DNA of 64,000 bases from Bordetella sp. 02P26C-1 (GTDB lineage Bacteria; Pseudomonadota; Gammaproteobacteria; Burkholderiales; Burkholderiaceae_B): positions 124,001-188,000 of the forward strand of contig NZ_WSJB01000019.1 in the NCBI RefSeq assembly GCF_009763255.1, written 5' to 3'. How positions within the stretch are numbered: the stretch's first letter is position 1; each line of letters begins with the position of its first letter. Shown here piece by piece: positions 17,228 through 26,183 of the stretch. Below the pieces are notes generated by a model. The model had not been told where the DNA came from. It made no database searches and worked only from the letters and a program-made list of their open reading frames with translations. A program made the position numbers and the translations under genes.

Positions 17228-18117
17228 GCACTGTCAGCACGCCGGTGGCGCGCGATCCCCATTACAACTTCGCCTATCTGGATGAATCGACCAAGCGCAT
17301 GCTGCGCCGCGCGCTGTTGAAGGCGGTGGCGATCCCCGGCTATCAAGTGCCCTTCGGCAGTCGTGAAATGCCACTGCCCTATGGTTGGGGCACAGGCGGC
17401 ATTCAGGTCACGGCCGCGATCATAGGCGCGGATGATGTGTTGAAAGTCATTGACCAAGGGTCCGACGACACGACGAACGCCATCAATATACGACGCTTTT
17501 TTGGTCGTGTGACGGGCGTGCGCACCACTGAGTCCACCCGCGACGCCACGATTGTGCAGACGCGGCATAGGATTCCCGAAACCCCGCTGCGCGAAGGGCA
17601 GATCATGGTGTATCAGGTGCCTATCCCGGAGCCCCTGCGTTGGCTCGAACCCAGTGAAAGTGAGACGCGTACCATGCACGCGCTGGCGGAATACGGGGGC
17701 ATGCATGTCAAGCTGTACGAGGATATCGCTCAGTACGGACACATCGCCACGACTTACGACTATCCCGTCATCGTCAATGGCCGCTACATGATGCGGCCGT
17801 CGCCCATCCCGAAGTTCGATAACCCCAAGCTGCACCGCAACCCGGCCTTGATGCTGTTTGGCGCCGGGCGCGAAAAGCGCGTGTACGCCGTGCCTCCCTA
17901 CACCGATGTGAAAAGCCTGGACTTCGAAGATCACCCGTTTGACGTCGGGCAATGGGATCAGTGTTGCGATCTTTGCGGCTCGACGCACAGTTTCTTGGAC
18001 GAAATCATTCTCGACGATCGTGGCACGCGCCGATTCGTATGTTCGGACACGGAGTTTTGTGCGGGACGACGTGCACAGGGGCATACCGGTGCGCAACAGG
18101 CGGAGGTCGCGCGATGA
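17224..18117 (+). CDS. phnJ: C-P lyase catalytic subunit, radical SAM (PhnJ)
   Basis: 297-residue radical SAM enzyme that cleaves the carbon-phosphorus bond of ribose 1-phosphonate 5-phosphate, giving the hydrocarbon and the 1,2-cyclic phosphate. The unusual C-terminal Fe-S motif is intact: C248-x2-C251-x21-C273 for the cluster and C279 at the position of the catalytic thiyl-forming Cys272 of E. coli. An additional Cys247 stands beside the first ligand. The N-terminal NFAYLDESTKRMLRRALLKAVAIPGYQVPFGSREMPLPYGWGTGG region is highly conserved. Overlaps phnI and phnK by four bases each. Confidence 0.97.
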   Translation: MSTVSTPVARDPHYNFAYLDESTKRMLRRALLKAVAIPGYQVPFGSREMPLPYGWGTGGIQVTAAIIGADDVLKVIDQGSDDTTNAINIRRFFGRVTGVRTTESTRDATIVQTRHRIPETPLREGQIMVYQVPIPEPLRWLEPSESETRTMHALAEYGGMHVKLYEDIAQYGHIATTYDYPVIVNGRYMMRPSPIPKFDNPKLHRNPALMLFGAGREKRVYAVPPYTDVKSLDFEDHPFDVGQWDQCCDLCGSTHSFLDEIILDDRGTRRFVCSDTEFCAGRRAQGHTGAQQAEVAR

Positions 18118-18890
18118 ACGCACAGCCTTTGCTTTCCGTTCGCGACATGACCTGCACCTGGGATGGGCTACATGGTTGCCACAACGTCCATTTCGATCTA
18201 CATCCCGGCGAAGTGCTGTGCGTGGTGGGCGAATCCGGCTCAGGCAAAAGCACTTTGCTGCAAGCCGTATCCTGGCAGGTGCAGCCCGAATCCGGCAGCG
18301 TCTGGTACGACACCCGCGAACGCGGTTTCGTGGACCTGGCGTCTCTGTCGGCCGCGCATCTGCGTATGCTGGCACGCACGGACTGGGGTTTTGTGCGCCA
18401 GAATGCGCGCGACGGCCTGCGCATGCAAGTCAGCGCTGGCGCCAATATCGCTGAACGCCTCATGGCAGTAGGGCAACGCCACTATGGCGGACTGCGCGAT
18501 ACCGCCAGCACCTGGCTAGAAAAAATGGAGATCGATGCGGCGCGTTTGGATGATGCGCCGGCGGCTTTTTCCGGAGGCATGCAGCAGCGTCTGCAGATCG
18601 CAAGAAATCTGGTGACCTCGCCTCGCCTGGTCTATATGGACGAGCCCACCGCGTCGCTGGACGTCTCGGTGCAAGCCCGTTTACTCGACCTGCTGCGTCA
18701 TCTGGTCGCCGATCTGAGTCTGGCCGCCATCGTGGTCACGCACGATCTCGCTGTCGCGCGTCTGCTGGCGCATCGCACGCTGGTCATGCGACAGGGACGT
18801 GTGGTCGAAAGCGGGCTTACCGACCAGATTCTGGATGATCCACAGCATCCCTATACCCAATTGCTCGTGTCTTCGATTCTACAGAGCTGA
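18114..18890 (+). CDS. phnK: C-P lyase ABC-type ATPase PhnK
   Basis: 258-residue ABC ATPase that docks on the core complex at PhnJ and is required for phosphonate breakdown rather than transport. Walker A GESGSGKST, signature FSGGMQQR, Walker B LVYMDEPTASLD and switch segment VVTHDLAVARLLAHR are intact. GFVRQNARDGLRMQVSAGANIAERLMA is the PhnK-typical Q-loop region. The ATG at 18114 overlaps the phnJ stop. Confidence 0.95.
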   Translation: MNAQPLLSVRDMTCTWDGLHGCHNVHFDLHPGEVLCVVGESGSGKSTLLQAVSWQVQPESGSVWYDTRERGFVDLASLSAAHLRMLARTDWGFVRQNARDGLRMQVSAGANIAERLMAVGQRHYGGLRDTASTWLEKMEIDAARLDDAPAAFSGGMQQRLQIARNLVTSPRLVYMDEPTASLDVSVQARLLDLLRHLVADLSLAAIVVTHDLAVARLLAHRTLVMRQGRVVESGLTDQILDDPQHPYTQLLVSSILQS

Positions 18891-18893
18891 CCC

Positions 18894-19712
18894 ATGATCG
18901 AATCCCTTTCCCTATCGAACGGGCCCGCCAATGCAATGGCCCCAATCGGTGAGCCAATGCCGCGCTCAACGCCGATGACCGCGGCGCGAACGCCGATGAC
19001 CGCGGCGCGAACGCTGGTGCAAGTCGCGGGGCTGACCAAGACGTTCACCTTGCACAATCAAGGCGGCCTCCAGCTCCCCGTGTTGAATTCGGTCGACTTC
19101 CAAGTGGGATCGGGCGAATGCCTGGTGCTTTCCGGCCCGTCCGGCACAGGCAAAAGCACCTTGTTGCGCTGCCTCTACGGTAACTACTTGGCCACCCAAG
19201 GCAGCATTCGCGTGCGCGATGGCGGTCAATGGTGCGACCTGACCACCGCGCCTGAACACCAGATCCTGCGACTGCGCCGGTACGTCATTGGATATGTGAG
19301 TCAGTTCTTACGGGTTATCCCGCGCGTCAGGACCTTGGACATCGTGGCCGAGCCCTTGCGTGATCGCGGCGTGGACGCCGATACGGCCAGGGACGAGGCG
19401 GCCGTTTTACTGCGCCGATTGAATGTGCCTGCACGGCTGTGGGACTTGCCGCCCGCGACGTTTTCCGGGGGGGAACAACAGCGCGTGAATATTGCGCGCG
19501 GCTTGGTTGGCGGACACGCCGTCCTGTTACTCGATGAACCCACGGCTTCATTGGATGCGGATAACCGCGCCGTCGTCGTCTCCCTCATCCGCGAAGCTGT
19601 CGCCGCTGGCCGCTGCCTGATCGGCATCTTCCACGATGAGGCGGTTCGCGACGCCGTCGCGACCCGTGTCCTGCCCATACAGCCCGCCCTTGCCGCGCCC
19701 AACCTGGATTAA
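18894..19712 (+). CDS. phnL: C-P lyase ABC-type ATPase PhnL
   Basis: 272-residue ABC ATPase associated with the C-P lyase complex. Walker A GPSGTGKST, signature FSGGEQQR, Walker B VLLLDEPTASLD and the His of GIFHDEAVRDAV are present; IGYVSQFLRVIPRV is the PhnL-type Q-loop. The N-terminus is longer than usual by about 35 residues and includes two perfect copies of TPMTAAR encoded by a 21-bp tandem repeat (18970-19011). The real start may therefore be downstream, near the LVQVAGLTKTF segment, although no better ATG is available; a GTG at 19017 is possible. Confidence 0.93.
   Translation: MIESLSLSNGPANAMAPIGEPMPRSTPMTAARTPMTAARTLVQVAGLTKTFTLHNQGGLQLPVLNSVDFQVGSGECLVLSGPSGTGKSTLLRCLYGNYLATQGSIRVRDGGQWCDLTTAPEHQILRLRRYVIGYVSQFLRVIPRVRTLDIVAEPLRDRGVDADTARDEAAVLLRRLNVPARLWDLPPATFSGGEQQRVNIARGLVGGHAVLLLDEPTASLDADNRAVVVSLIREAVAAGRCLIGIFHDEAVRDAVATRVLPIQPALAAPNLD
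18970..19011 (+). repeat. 21-bp perfect tandem duplication in phnL 5' region
   Basis: Two identical adjacent 21-base units (18970-18990 and 18991-19011) encode TPMTAAR twice. The reading frame is kept. It lies in the poorly conserved N-terminal extension of PhnL, before the nucleotide-binding domain. Confidence 0.9.
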
Positions 19713-19715
19713 GCC

Positions 19716-20903
19716 ATGTCCTCCTTGTATCTGACTCATGCCCGGATCGTTCTGCCCGATAGCGTGCTCGAAGACAGCGCGTTGCTGATCGAAGACGGCT
19801 TCATCAAGGCCATCGAGCCGCAAACCGTGCGCGGTGCAACGATGCTCGATATGCGCGGGCAGACCCTGTTGCCGGGCCTGATCGATGTGCACTGCGACGC
19901 CATCGAGAAAGAGGCCGAACCCCGCTCGAAAGTCCTGTTTCCGCTGGATTTCGCGGTGGCGCAAGTCGACCGCCGCAATGCGGCAGCCGGGATCATGACC
20001 CCCTACCATGCGCTGTCTTTTTCCAACAGCGAATGGGGCGTGCGCAATAACGAGACAGCGGCCCGCGTTGTGCGGGCGATACGCGCCTTTCGCGGCCAGG
20101 GCCTGGTGGACAACCGCGTGCATTGCCGCTACGAAATTACCGACGCCGCGGCGTTGCCGGTGCTGGAGCGTCTTCTGGAGGAGGGCGCCGTCGATCTGTT
20201 GTCTGTCATGGATCATTCTCCCGGGCAGGGGCAGTTCAAATCGCTGGAATCCTATGTGCAGTACATGATGGGCAACCACGCGTACAGCCGCGATGAGGCC
20301 GAACAAGTGGCGCGCGAGAAATTGCAATCGCGTGACGGGGCAGCGGAGCGCGTCAAGGTTCTGCTGGCGCACGCGCAGGGCCGGGGCGTGCCGACCGCCA
20401 GCCATGACGACGATACCGTGCAGCGCGTGGTCGCCATGCGCAGTCTGGGCGTATCAATGAGCGAATTTCCCATCAACCTGGATACCGCCAAAGCCGCCGT
20501 CTCTTGCGGCCTGCCCACGGTCCTGGGCGCGCCGAATATCCTGCGCGGCCAGAGCCAGAGCGGTTCCATGCGGGCGATCGATGCGGTCCGCGCTGGCGTG
20601 GCCGGCATTCTGTGCTCGGATTATCAGCCTTCGACCCTCATCGCCGCGGCTTTTCTGGTCGCCGCGCACACCGACCTGACACTGCCGCAGGCGGTCGCCC
20701 TGGTTACGGCCAATCCAGCCGACGCCTGCAGGCTCAACGATCGTGGCCGGGTGGCGGTCGGGTTGCGCGCCGATCTGGTGGCTGTGACGCTGCTACGGGA
20801 TCTGCCGATGGTGACGCACGCCTGGTCAGCCGGGCGGCTGGTGTTTTCCTCGCACTACCGTGTGCCGGTGCGCCAAATGGCCCCGGAGCTGGTCCCGGCC
20901 TGA
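19716..20903 (+). CDS. phnM: ribose 1-methylphosphonate 5-triphosphate diphosphatase
   Basis: 395-residue amidohydrolase-fold enzyme that removes pyrophosphate from the ribose-triphosphate phosphonate intermediate, giving the PhnJ substrate. Metal-site motifs are LIDVHCDAIEKEAEPR (a HxD variant with the PhnM-specific acidic run), ASHDDDT and the late LCSDYQPST Asp. The C-terminal NPADACRLNDRGRVAVGLRADLVAV is the small beta domain. It is the last gene of phnGHIJKLM, starting three bases after phnL. Confidence 0.96.
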   Translation: MSSLYLTHARIVLPDSVLEDSALLIEDGFIKAIEPQTVRGATMLDMRGQTLLPGLIDVHCDAIEKEAEPRSKVLFPLDFAVAQVDRRNAAAGIMTPYHALSFSNSEWGVRNNETAARVVRAIRAFRGQGLVDNRVHCRYEITDAAALPVLERLLEEGAVDLLSVMDHSPGQGQFKSLESYVQYMMGNHAYSRDEAEQVAREKLQSRDGAAERVKVLLAHAQGRGVPTASHDDDTVQRVVAMRSLGVSMSEFPINLDTAKAAVSCGLPTVLGAPNILRGQSQSGSMRAIDAVRAGVAGILCSDYQPSTLIAAAFLVAAHTDLTLPQAVALVTANPADACRLNDRGRVAVGLRADLVAVTLLRDLPMVTHAWSAGRLVFSSHYRVPVRQMAPELVPA

Positions 20904-21023
20904 CAATTTTCCAGATTTGACACCTCCAGTGACACGCGGTCTGCCGTGGACGACGCAATCCCAGCTAAAATCCCGGTATTCCGCAAGGCTTCCCACTTAT
21001 TTTTATCACTCAGGAGGACCACA

Positions 21024-22088
21024 ATGGCCCTAGTCTCCATGCGCCAGCTGCTCGATCACGCTGCTGAGCACGGTTATGGCATTCCCGCTTTCAACGTCAA
21101 TAACCTGGAACAAGTTCAGGCCATTATGGAAGCGGCTGCCGAGACCGACAGCCCGGTGATCATGCAGGCTTCCGCCGGCGCGCGTAAGTACGCGGGTGAA
21201 GGCTTCCTGAAGTACCTGATCCAGGCCGCCGTGGAATCGTATCCGCACATCCCCGTGGTGATGCACCAGGATCACGGCCAGTCGCCCAAAGTCTGTCAGG
21301 GTGCCATCGACCTGGGGTTCTCCAGCGTCATGATGGACGGTTCGTTGAAAGAAGACGGCAAAACCATCGCCGACTACGACTACAACGTTGACGTGACCAA
21401 GCAGGTCGTCGATATGGCGCACAAGCTGGGCGTGACGGTCGAAGGCGAACTGGGCTGCCTGGGCTCGCTCGAAACCATGATGGGCGACAAGGAAGACGGC
21501 CACGGCGCCGAGGGCACCATGACCCGCGAACAGCTGCTGACCGACCCCGAGCAAGCCGCCGATTTCGTGCGCAAGACGCAACTGGACGCGCTGGCCATCG
21601 CCATCGGTACCAGCCACGGCGCCTACAAGTTCACCCGCAAGCCCACCGGCGACATCCTGTCGATCGCTCGCATCAAGGAAATCCACAAGCGCCTGCCGAA
21701 CACCCATCTGGTGATGCACGGCAGCTCCAGCGTGCCGCAAGAGCTGCTGGCCGAGATCCGTGAATTTGGCGGCGACATGAAGGAAACCTACGGCGTGCCG
21801 GTCGAGGAAATCCAAGAAGCCATCAAATACGGCGTGCGCAAGGTCAATATCGATACCGATATCCGCCTGGCCATGACCGGCGCGATCCGTCGCTTCTTTG
21901 CCGAGAACCCCAGCAAGTTCGACCCGCGTGAATACCTCAAGCCCGCCCGCGCCGCCGCCAAGGCGATCTGCGTGCAGCGTTACACGCAGTTCGGCACCGC
22001 CGGCAACGCCAGCAAGATCAAGGTCAAGCCCTTGACCGAGATGGCCGAGCTGTACGCGGCAGGCAAGTTGGCGCAAGTCGTACAATAA
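21024..22088 (+). CDS. fba: class II fructose-1,6-bisphosphate aldolase, Calvin-cycle subtype
   Basis: 354-residue zinc-dependent aldolase that cleaves or forms fructose 1,6-bisphosphate in glycolysis and gluconeogenesis. Zinc and substrate motifs are [10 protein letters not shown], the conserved [17 protein letters not shown] and [18 protein letters not shown]. The length and the [19 protein letters not shown] segment fit the CbbA/Calvin subtype. A perfect AGGAGG stands nine bases before the ATG, fitting high expression. It is followed by a GC-rich hairpin and then purC. Confidence 0.96.
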   Translation: MALVSMRQLLDHAAEHGYGIPAFNVNNLEQVQAIMEAAAETDSPVIMQASAGARKYAGEGFLKYLIQAAVESYPHIPVVMHQDHGQSPKVCQGAIDLGFSSVMMDGSLKEDGKTIADYDYNVDVTKQVVDMAHKLGVTVEGELGCLGSLETMMGDKEDGHGAEGTMTREQLLTDPEQAADFVRKTQLDALAIAIGTSHGAYKFTRKPTGDILSIARIKEIHKRLPNTHLVMHGSSSVPQELLAEIREFGGDMKETYGVPVEEIQEAIKYGVRKVNIDTDIRLAMTGAIRRFFAENPSKFDPREYLKPARAAAKAICVQRYTQFGTAGNASKIKVKPLTEMAELYAAGKLAQVVQ

Positions 22089-22104
22089 GCCCGTAGCTGT
22101 TCGT

Positions 22105-22136
22105 CGCAGACGCCGCCCAGCTGGGCGGCGTCTGCG
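22105..22136. terminator. palindromic hairpin after fba
   Basis: Perfect 16-bp inverted repeat centred between 22120 and 22121, directly after fba and followed by TTTA. It could terminate or partly attenuate transcription between fba and purC. Confidence 0.6.
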
Positions 22137-22176
22137 TTTACAGTAATCTATGCTTCTTTCGCCATAGGCCCGATCC

Positions 22177-23058
22177 GTGACTTCCGCTTTGCACCAATCC
22201 AGCATCAAATCCCTGCCGCTCCTGGGTCGCGGCAAGGTCCGCGATATGTACGCCGTGGGCGACGACAAACTGTTGATCGTTGCTTCCGACCGTATTTCGG
22301 CGTTCGATGTGATTCTCGACGACCCGATTCCCGGAAAGGGCCAGGTTCTGACCGAGCTGACCGACTTCTGGCTCGGCAAGCTCGCGCATATCCTGCCGAA
22401 CCATTCGACCGGTGTGAAACCGGAGGACGTGGTGGCCACCGATGAGCTGGACCAGGTGCGTGGTCGTGCGGTGGTGGTCAAGCGTCTGAAGCCGATCCTG
22501 GTCGAGGCCGTGGCGCGCGGTTACCTGATCGGCTCCGGCTGGAAAGACTACCAAGCCACGGGCGCGGTGTGCGGCATCAAGCTGCCGGCAGGTTTGCAGC
22601 AGGCCAGCAAGCTGCCCGAGCCCATCTTCACGCCCGCCGCCAAGGCTGAGTTTGGCCTGCATGACGAGAATGTCGACTTCGCGCACGTGGTCAACGAAGT
22701 TGGCCAGGAAATGGCCGAACGTATCCGTGATGTCACGCTGCGCTTGTACACCGAGGCCGCCGAGTTCGCCGCGACCAAGGGCATCATCATCGCCGACACG
22801 AAGTTCGAATTCGGTCTGGATGAGGATGGCACGCTGCACCTGATGGACGAAGTGCTCACGCCGGATTCGTCGCGTTTCTGGCCGGCCGACGGCTATCGTG
22901 AAGGCATCAGCCCCCCGTCGTTCGACAAGCAGTTCGTGCGCGACTGGCTGGAAACCCAACCCTGGGACAAGACCCCGCCCGCACCGCGCCTGCCGCAGGA
23001 CGTGATGGAAAAAACCGCCGCGAAATACCGCGAGGCGCTGGATCGTCTGGTGGCCTGA
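22177..23058 (+). CDS. purC: phosphoribosylaminoimidazole-succinocarboxamide synthase
   Basis: 293-residue SAICAR synthetase that joins CAIR and aspartate with ATP in purine synthesis. [33 protein letters not shown] is the ATP-binding N-terminal signature; [19 protein letters not shown] and [31 protein letters not shown] are further PurC motifs. The start codon is GTG. The gene order purC-purE-purK-sua5 is common in related beta-proteobacteria. A strong terminator follows. Confidence 0.96.
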   Translation: MTSALHQSSIKSLPLLGRGKVRDMYAVGDDKLLIVASDRISAFDVILDDPIPGKGQVLTELTDFWLGKLAHILPNHSTGVKPEDVVATDELDQVRGRAVVVKRLKPILVEAVARGYLIGSGWKDYQATGAVCGIKLPAGLQQASKLPEPIFTPAAKAEFGLHDENVDFAHVVNEVGQEMAERIRDVTLRLYTEAAEFAATKGIIIADTKFEFGLDEDGTLHLMDEVLTPDSSRFWPADGYREGISPPSFDKQFVRDWLETQPWDKTPPAPRLPQDVMEKTAAKYREALDRLVA

Positions 23059-23102
23059 CGGGGCAGTGGAGGGCGGCTGACGTTCCTTCCGTTTGAACGC
23101 AC

Positions 23103-23129
23103 AAAAACAGGGCTGCGCGCCCTGTTTTT
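23103..23129 (+). terminator. intrinsic terminator after purC
   Basis: 11-bp perfect stem AAAAACAGGGC/GCCCTGTTTTT with a 5-base loop, ending in a run of T. Confidence 0.88.
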
Positions 23130-23255
23130 ATTGGTGGCGGTCAGAGGGTGAAAAAATCTCTGACTGGCTGCTGCGCACGCACACGGCATGCCGCACTATG
23201 GCGTCCCTCGGCCGAGGTTTATTGCCGGCGCGCATGGTCGCTCCGCATTGGCGGG

Positions 23256-23261
23256 TAAAAT
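23256..23261 (+). promoter_or_regulatory. candidate -10 element for purE
   Basis: TAAAAT in the context GCGGGTAAAATACG, 62 bases before the purE ATG and after the purC terminator. No clear -35 is seen. Confidence 0.35.
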
Positions 23262-23322
23262 ACGCGGTTTCCCGCCGCATCGCGCTTTCGCGCGGCATCT
23301 TCTGGCTCTGCCACTTTCAGCT

Positions 23323-23844
23323 ATGACGACGACTTCTTCTGCCTCCGCACCCGCGACGCCTGTGGTGGGCGTGATCATGGGTTCCTCCAGTGATTGGGAC
23401 ATCATGAAAAACGCCGTGGACATGCTCGAGGCTTTTGGCGTGCCTCATGAAACGCGCGTGATTTCCGCGCACCGCATGCCCGAGGATATGGCGCAGTACG
23501 GCGCGGCCGCGCGATCGCGTGGCCTGCGCGGCATTATCGCTGGCGCCGGCGGCGCGGCACACTTGCCCGGCATGATGGCGGCACTGACCGAAGTGCCCGT
23601 GTTCGGCGTACCCGTGCCGTCGCGCTATCTGCGCGGCGAGGATTCCCTCTTGTCCATCGTGCAGATGCCTAAAGGCGTTCCGGTTGCCACCTTCGCCATC
23701 GGCGAAGCGGGCGCTGCCAACGCGGCTTTGCACCTGATCGCGACCCTGGCAACCACCGATGATGAGCTGCATCGCAAACTGGTCGCCTTCCGCGCCCGCC
23801 AGACCGAGGCCGCCCGTAACATGGTGGTTCCCCCTCAGCCCTGA
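23323..23844 (+). CDS. purE: 5-(carboxyamino)imidazole ribonucleotide mutase
   Basis: 173-residue class I PurE that converts N5-CAIR to CAIR. The [29 protein letters not shown]-terminus, SAHRMPEDM with the catalytic His, [13 protein letters not shown] and [31 protein letters not shown] are all intact. The ATG at 23323 gives the normal family length; a longer frame upstream is not needed. It acts with PurK, whose gene follows 35 bases later. Confidence 0.96.
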   Translation: MTTTSSASAPATPVVGVIMGSSSDWDIMKNAVDMLEAFGVPHETRVISAHRMPEDMAQYGAAARSRGLRGIIAGAGGAAHLPGMMAALTEVPVFGVPVPSRYLRGEDSLLSIVQMPKGVPVATFAIGEAGAANAALHLIATLATTDDELHRKLVAFRARQTEAARNMVVPPQP

Positions 23845-23879
23845 CCTTGCCACTGCCCGTATCTGGGCGAGCTACGTAT

Positions 23880-25073
23880 ATGACGACTTCTACTGAAACT
23901 TTTTCGATTGCTCCCGGTGACTGGCTGGGAATGCTGGGTGGCGGCCAACTCGGACGCATGTTCTGTCATGCGGCGCAAGCCATGGGTTACCGCGTCGTGG
24001 TGCTGGACCCGGCCGCTGACGGCCCGGCCGCTGTCGTGGCGGATCGCCATATTCAGGCCGCCTATGACGATCCCGAGGGGCTGGCTGAACTGGCGCGCTC
24101 GTGCCGCGCGGTGACCACCGAGTTCGAGAATGTGCCGGCCGACAGCCTGCGTGCGCTAGCCGCCGCTGGCTGCCGCGTGAGCCCCAAGGGCGATGCGGTA
24201 GCAGTCGTGCAGGATCGTATCGCCGAAAAAACCTTTATCGCCTCGCAGGGCATCCGGGTCGCTCCGCATGCCGCGATCCGTGCCGAGCAAGATCTGATCG
24301 ACGCGCCGGACAGCCTGTTCCCCGGTATCTTGAAGGTTGCTCGTCTGGGCTATGACGGCAAAGGCCAAGCGCGCGTTGCCAGTCGTGCCGAGGCACAAGC
24401 CGCATTCGCTCAGTTCGAAGGCGTGCCGTGCGTGCTCGAAGCCCTGATGCCGCTGGACTACGAAATCTCCGTGGTGCTGGCACGTGGTTTCGATGGCCAG
24501 GACGTGGTGTTCCCGGTGGCGCGTAACCTGCATCGTGACGGCATCCTGGCGGTTTCTACCGTGGCTGCCGTGGACCACGATCCCGCTCATCTGCAACGTC
24601 AGGCGCAGGCGACCGAGGCCGCCCGCGCTATCGCGCAGGGTCTGGGTTACCACGGCGTGCTCTGTGTGGAATTCTTTGTCCTGACCGACGGTAGCCTCGT
24701 CGTCAATGAAATCGCGCCGCGTCCGCATAACAGCGGTCACTACACGATCGATGCCTGCGTGAGCAGCCAGTTCGAACAACAAGCCCGTGTCATGGCCGGC
24801 TTGCCGCTGGGTAGCACTGATCTGCTGGCGCCGGCGGTCATGCTCAATATCCTGGGCGATATCTGGTTCGAACCCGGCTCGAACACGCCGCGCGAGCCCA
24901 ACTGGGCCGCTGCGCTGGCCGTACCGAATGCAAAGCTGCATTTGTACGCCAAGCACGAAGCCCGCCGCGCACGCAAGATGGGCCATATCACCGTGGTCGG
25001 CGCGACGCTGGAACAGGCGCGCGCCGATGCGGCTCGCGTGGCCGCAGCGCTGGGTATGGTTGCTCCCGAGTAA
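23880..25073 (+). CDS. purK: 5-(carboxyamino)imidazole ribonucleotide synthase
   Basis: 397-residue ATP-grasp enzyme that makes N5-CAIR from AIR, bicarbonate and ATP. The N-terminal [19 protein letters not shown]-grasp segments [17 protein letters not shown] and [20 protein letters not shown], and the metal/ATP site [31 protein letters not shown] are present. The ATG at 23880 gives MTTSTETF; an upstream in-frame start is less likely. It ends five bases before the sua5 start. Confidence 0.96.
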   Translation: MTTSTETFSIAPGDWLGMLGGGQLGRMFCHAAQAMGYRVVVLDPAADGPAAVVADRHIQAAYDDPEGLAELARSCRAVTTEFENVPADSLRALAAAGCRVSPKGDAVAVVQDRIAEKTFIASQGIRVAPHAAIRAEQDLIDAPDSLFPGILKVARLGYDGKGQARVASRAEAQAAFAQFEGVPCVLEALMPLDYEISVVLARGFDGQDVVFPVARNLHRDGILAVSTVAAVDHDPAHLQRQAQATEAARAIAQGLGYHGVLCVEFFVLTDGSLVVNEIAPRPHNSGHYTIDACVSSQFEQQARVMAGLPLGSTDLLAPAVMLNILGDIWFEPGSNTPREPNWAAALAVPNAKLHLYAKHEARRARKMGHITVVGATLEQARADAARVAAALGMVAPE

Positions 25074-25078
25074 ACACG

Positions 25079-26140
25079 ATGACGACACCCGCCACGCCCC
25101 TATCTGGTGACGCGCATATTACCGATAACGAATCGGTTATCGAGGCAGCGGCTGCGCGTCTGCTGGCGGGTGAACTCGTTGCATTTCCGACCGAAACCGT
25201 CTATGGGCTCGGCGCGGACGCCGATAACGCCGACGCCGTGGCGCGTATTTATGCAGCCAAGGGACGCCCCGCCAACCACCCGGTGATTGTGCATGTCGCG
25301 CCCGGCGCAGACCTGCATTATTGGGCGAGCGAGGTGCCGCCGCAGGCGCTGCGGCTGATCGATGCTTTCTGGCCGGGGCCGCTCACGCTGATCCTGCCGC
25401 GTAGGTCGGGGCGGGGCGAAGCCGTCAGCGGCGGCCAAGACAGCATCGGGCTGCGTTGCCCCTCTCACCCCGTCGCGCAGGCGCTGTTGCGTGCTTTCGC
25501 TGCCGGTAAACCCGGCGGCCACGGTGGCGTTGCCGCGCCTTCGGCAAACAAATTCGGACAAGTGTCGCCTACGCATGCCGACCATGTGCGTAGCGAGTTT
25601 CCGGACGAAGTGGCACGGGGCATGCCGGTCCTCGATGGCGGCCCCTCGGAGGTTGGCATTGAGTCCACGATTCTGGACTTGTCCCGCCTGTCGCAAGGGC
25701 TGGGCCCAGTGCTGCTGCGTCCAGGGCATATCACGCCCGCGCAGATCGAGGCCGTGCTTGGCGAACCTGTTGGCTCGCCAGACGCGGCCGCGCCACGTGC
25801 ATCGGGCACCTTAAAAGCGCACTACGCGCCGCATACGCCGCTAGAGCTGGTGTCCGAGCAACGCCTCAATGACCTGATCCAGGGTGTGGATCTGCCTCAG
25901 GGCCACATCGCCATCGTGGCTTTCGACGCAGCGCCCGACCAGCTGGACCGGCGAGTGGACTGGCATACGGTGGGCAATGACGCGGCGCGCTATGCCCGAT
26001 CGCTCTATGCCATGCTGCGCGATCTGGACCGCCGCGGTTACGCACGCATTTTGGTGCAAGCGCCGCCCACTGACGCGGCCTGGCGCGCGGTGAATGATCG
26101 GATTGGCCGCGCGGCGGCGGCGTTTTCGTCAGCCACATAG
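25079..26140 (+). CDS. sua5: L-threonylcarbamoyladenylate synthase, Sua5 type
   Basis: 353-residue Sua5 enzyme for the first step of tRNA t6A37 formation: threonine + bicarbonate + ATP to threonylcarbamoyl-AMP. The N-terminal YrdC domain shows ELVAFPTETVYGLGADA, the catalytic-loop KGRPANHPVIVHV and APSANKFGQVSPTHADHV. A linker GTLKAHYAPHTPLELV leads to the C-terminal Sua5 domain, so this is the two-domain form and not the short TsaC. It appears co-transcribed with purE and purK. Confidence 0.95.
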   Translation: MTTPATPLSGDAHITDNESVIEAAAARLLAGELVAFPTETVYGLGADADNADAVARIYAAKGRPANHPVIVHVAPGADLHYWASEVPPQALRLIDAFWPGPLTLILPRRSGRGEAVSGGQDSIGLRCPSHPVAQALLRAFAAGKPGGHGGVAAPSANKFGQVSPTHADHVRSEFPDEVARGMPVLDGGPSEVGIESTILDLSRLSQGLGPVLLRPGHITPAQIEAVLGEPVGSPDAAAPRASGTLKAHYAPHTPLELVSEQRLNDLIQGVDLPQGHIAIVAFDAAPDQLDRRVDWHTVGNDAARYARSLYAMLRDLDRRGYARILVQAPPTDAAWRAVNDRIGRAAAAFSSAT

Positions 26141-26183
26141 AACGTAATCCGAAGCAGATTGTGCGCCCCGGGGGAGTCGGTGC

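Noticed and set aside
17128-18375. 415-codon minus-strand frame opposite phnJ and phnK
   Set aside because: It is covered by two clearly conserved C-P lyase genes on the other strand; Arg/His-rich composition is typical of antisense frames.
18970-19011. Start of a CRISPR array or larger repeat
   Set aside because: Only two adjacent identical 21-base units with no spacers; it is an in-frame tandem duplication.
21030-22481. 483-codon minus-strand frame opposite fba and purC
   Set aside because: It has repeated Gly/His/Val-rich low-complexity composition and covers two conserved genes; not coding.
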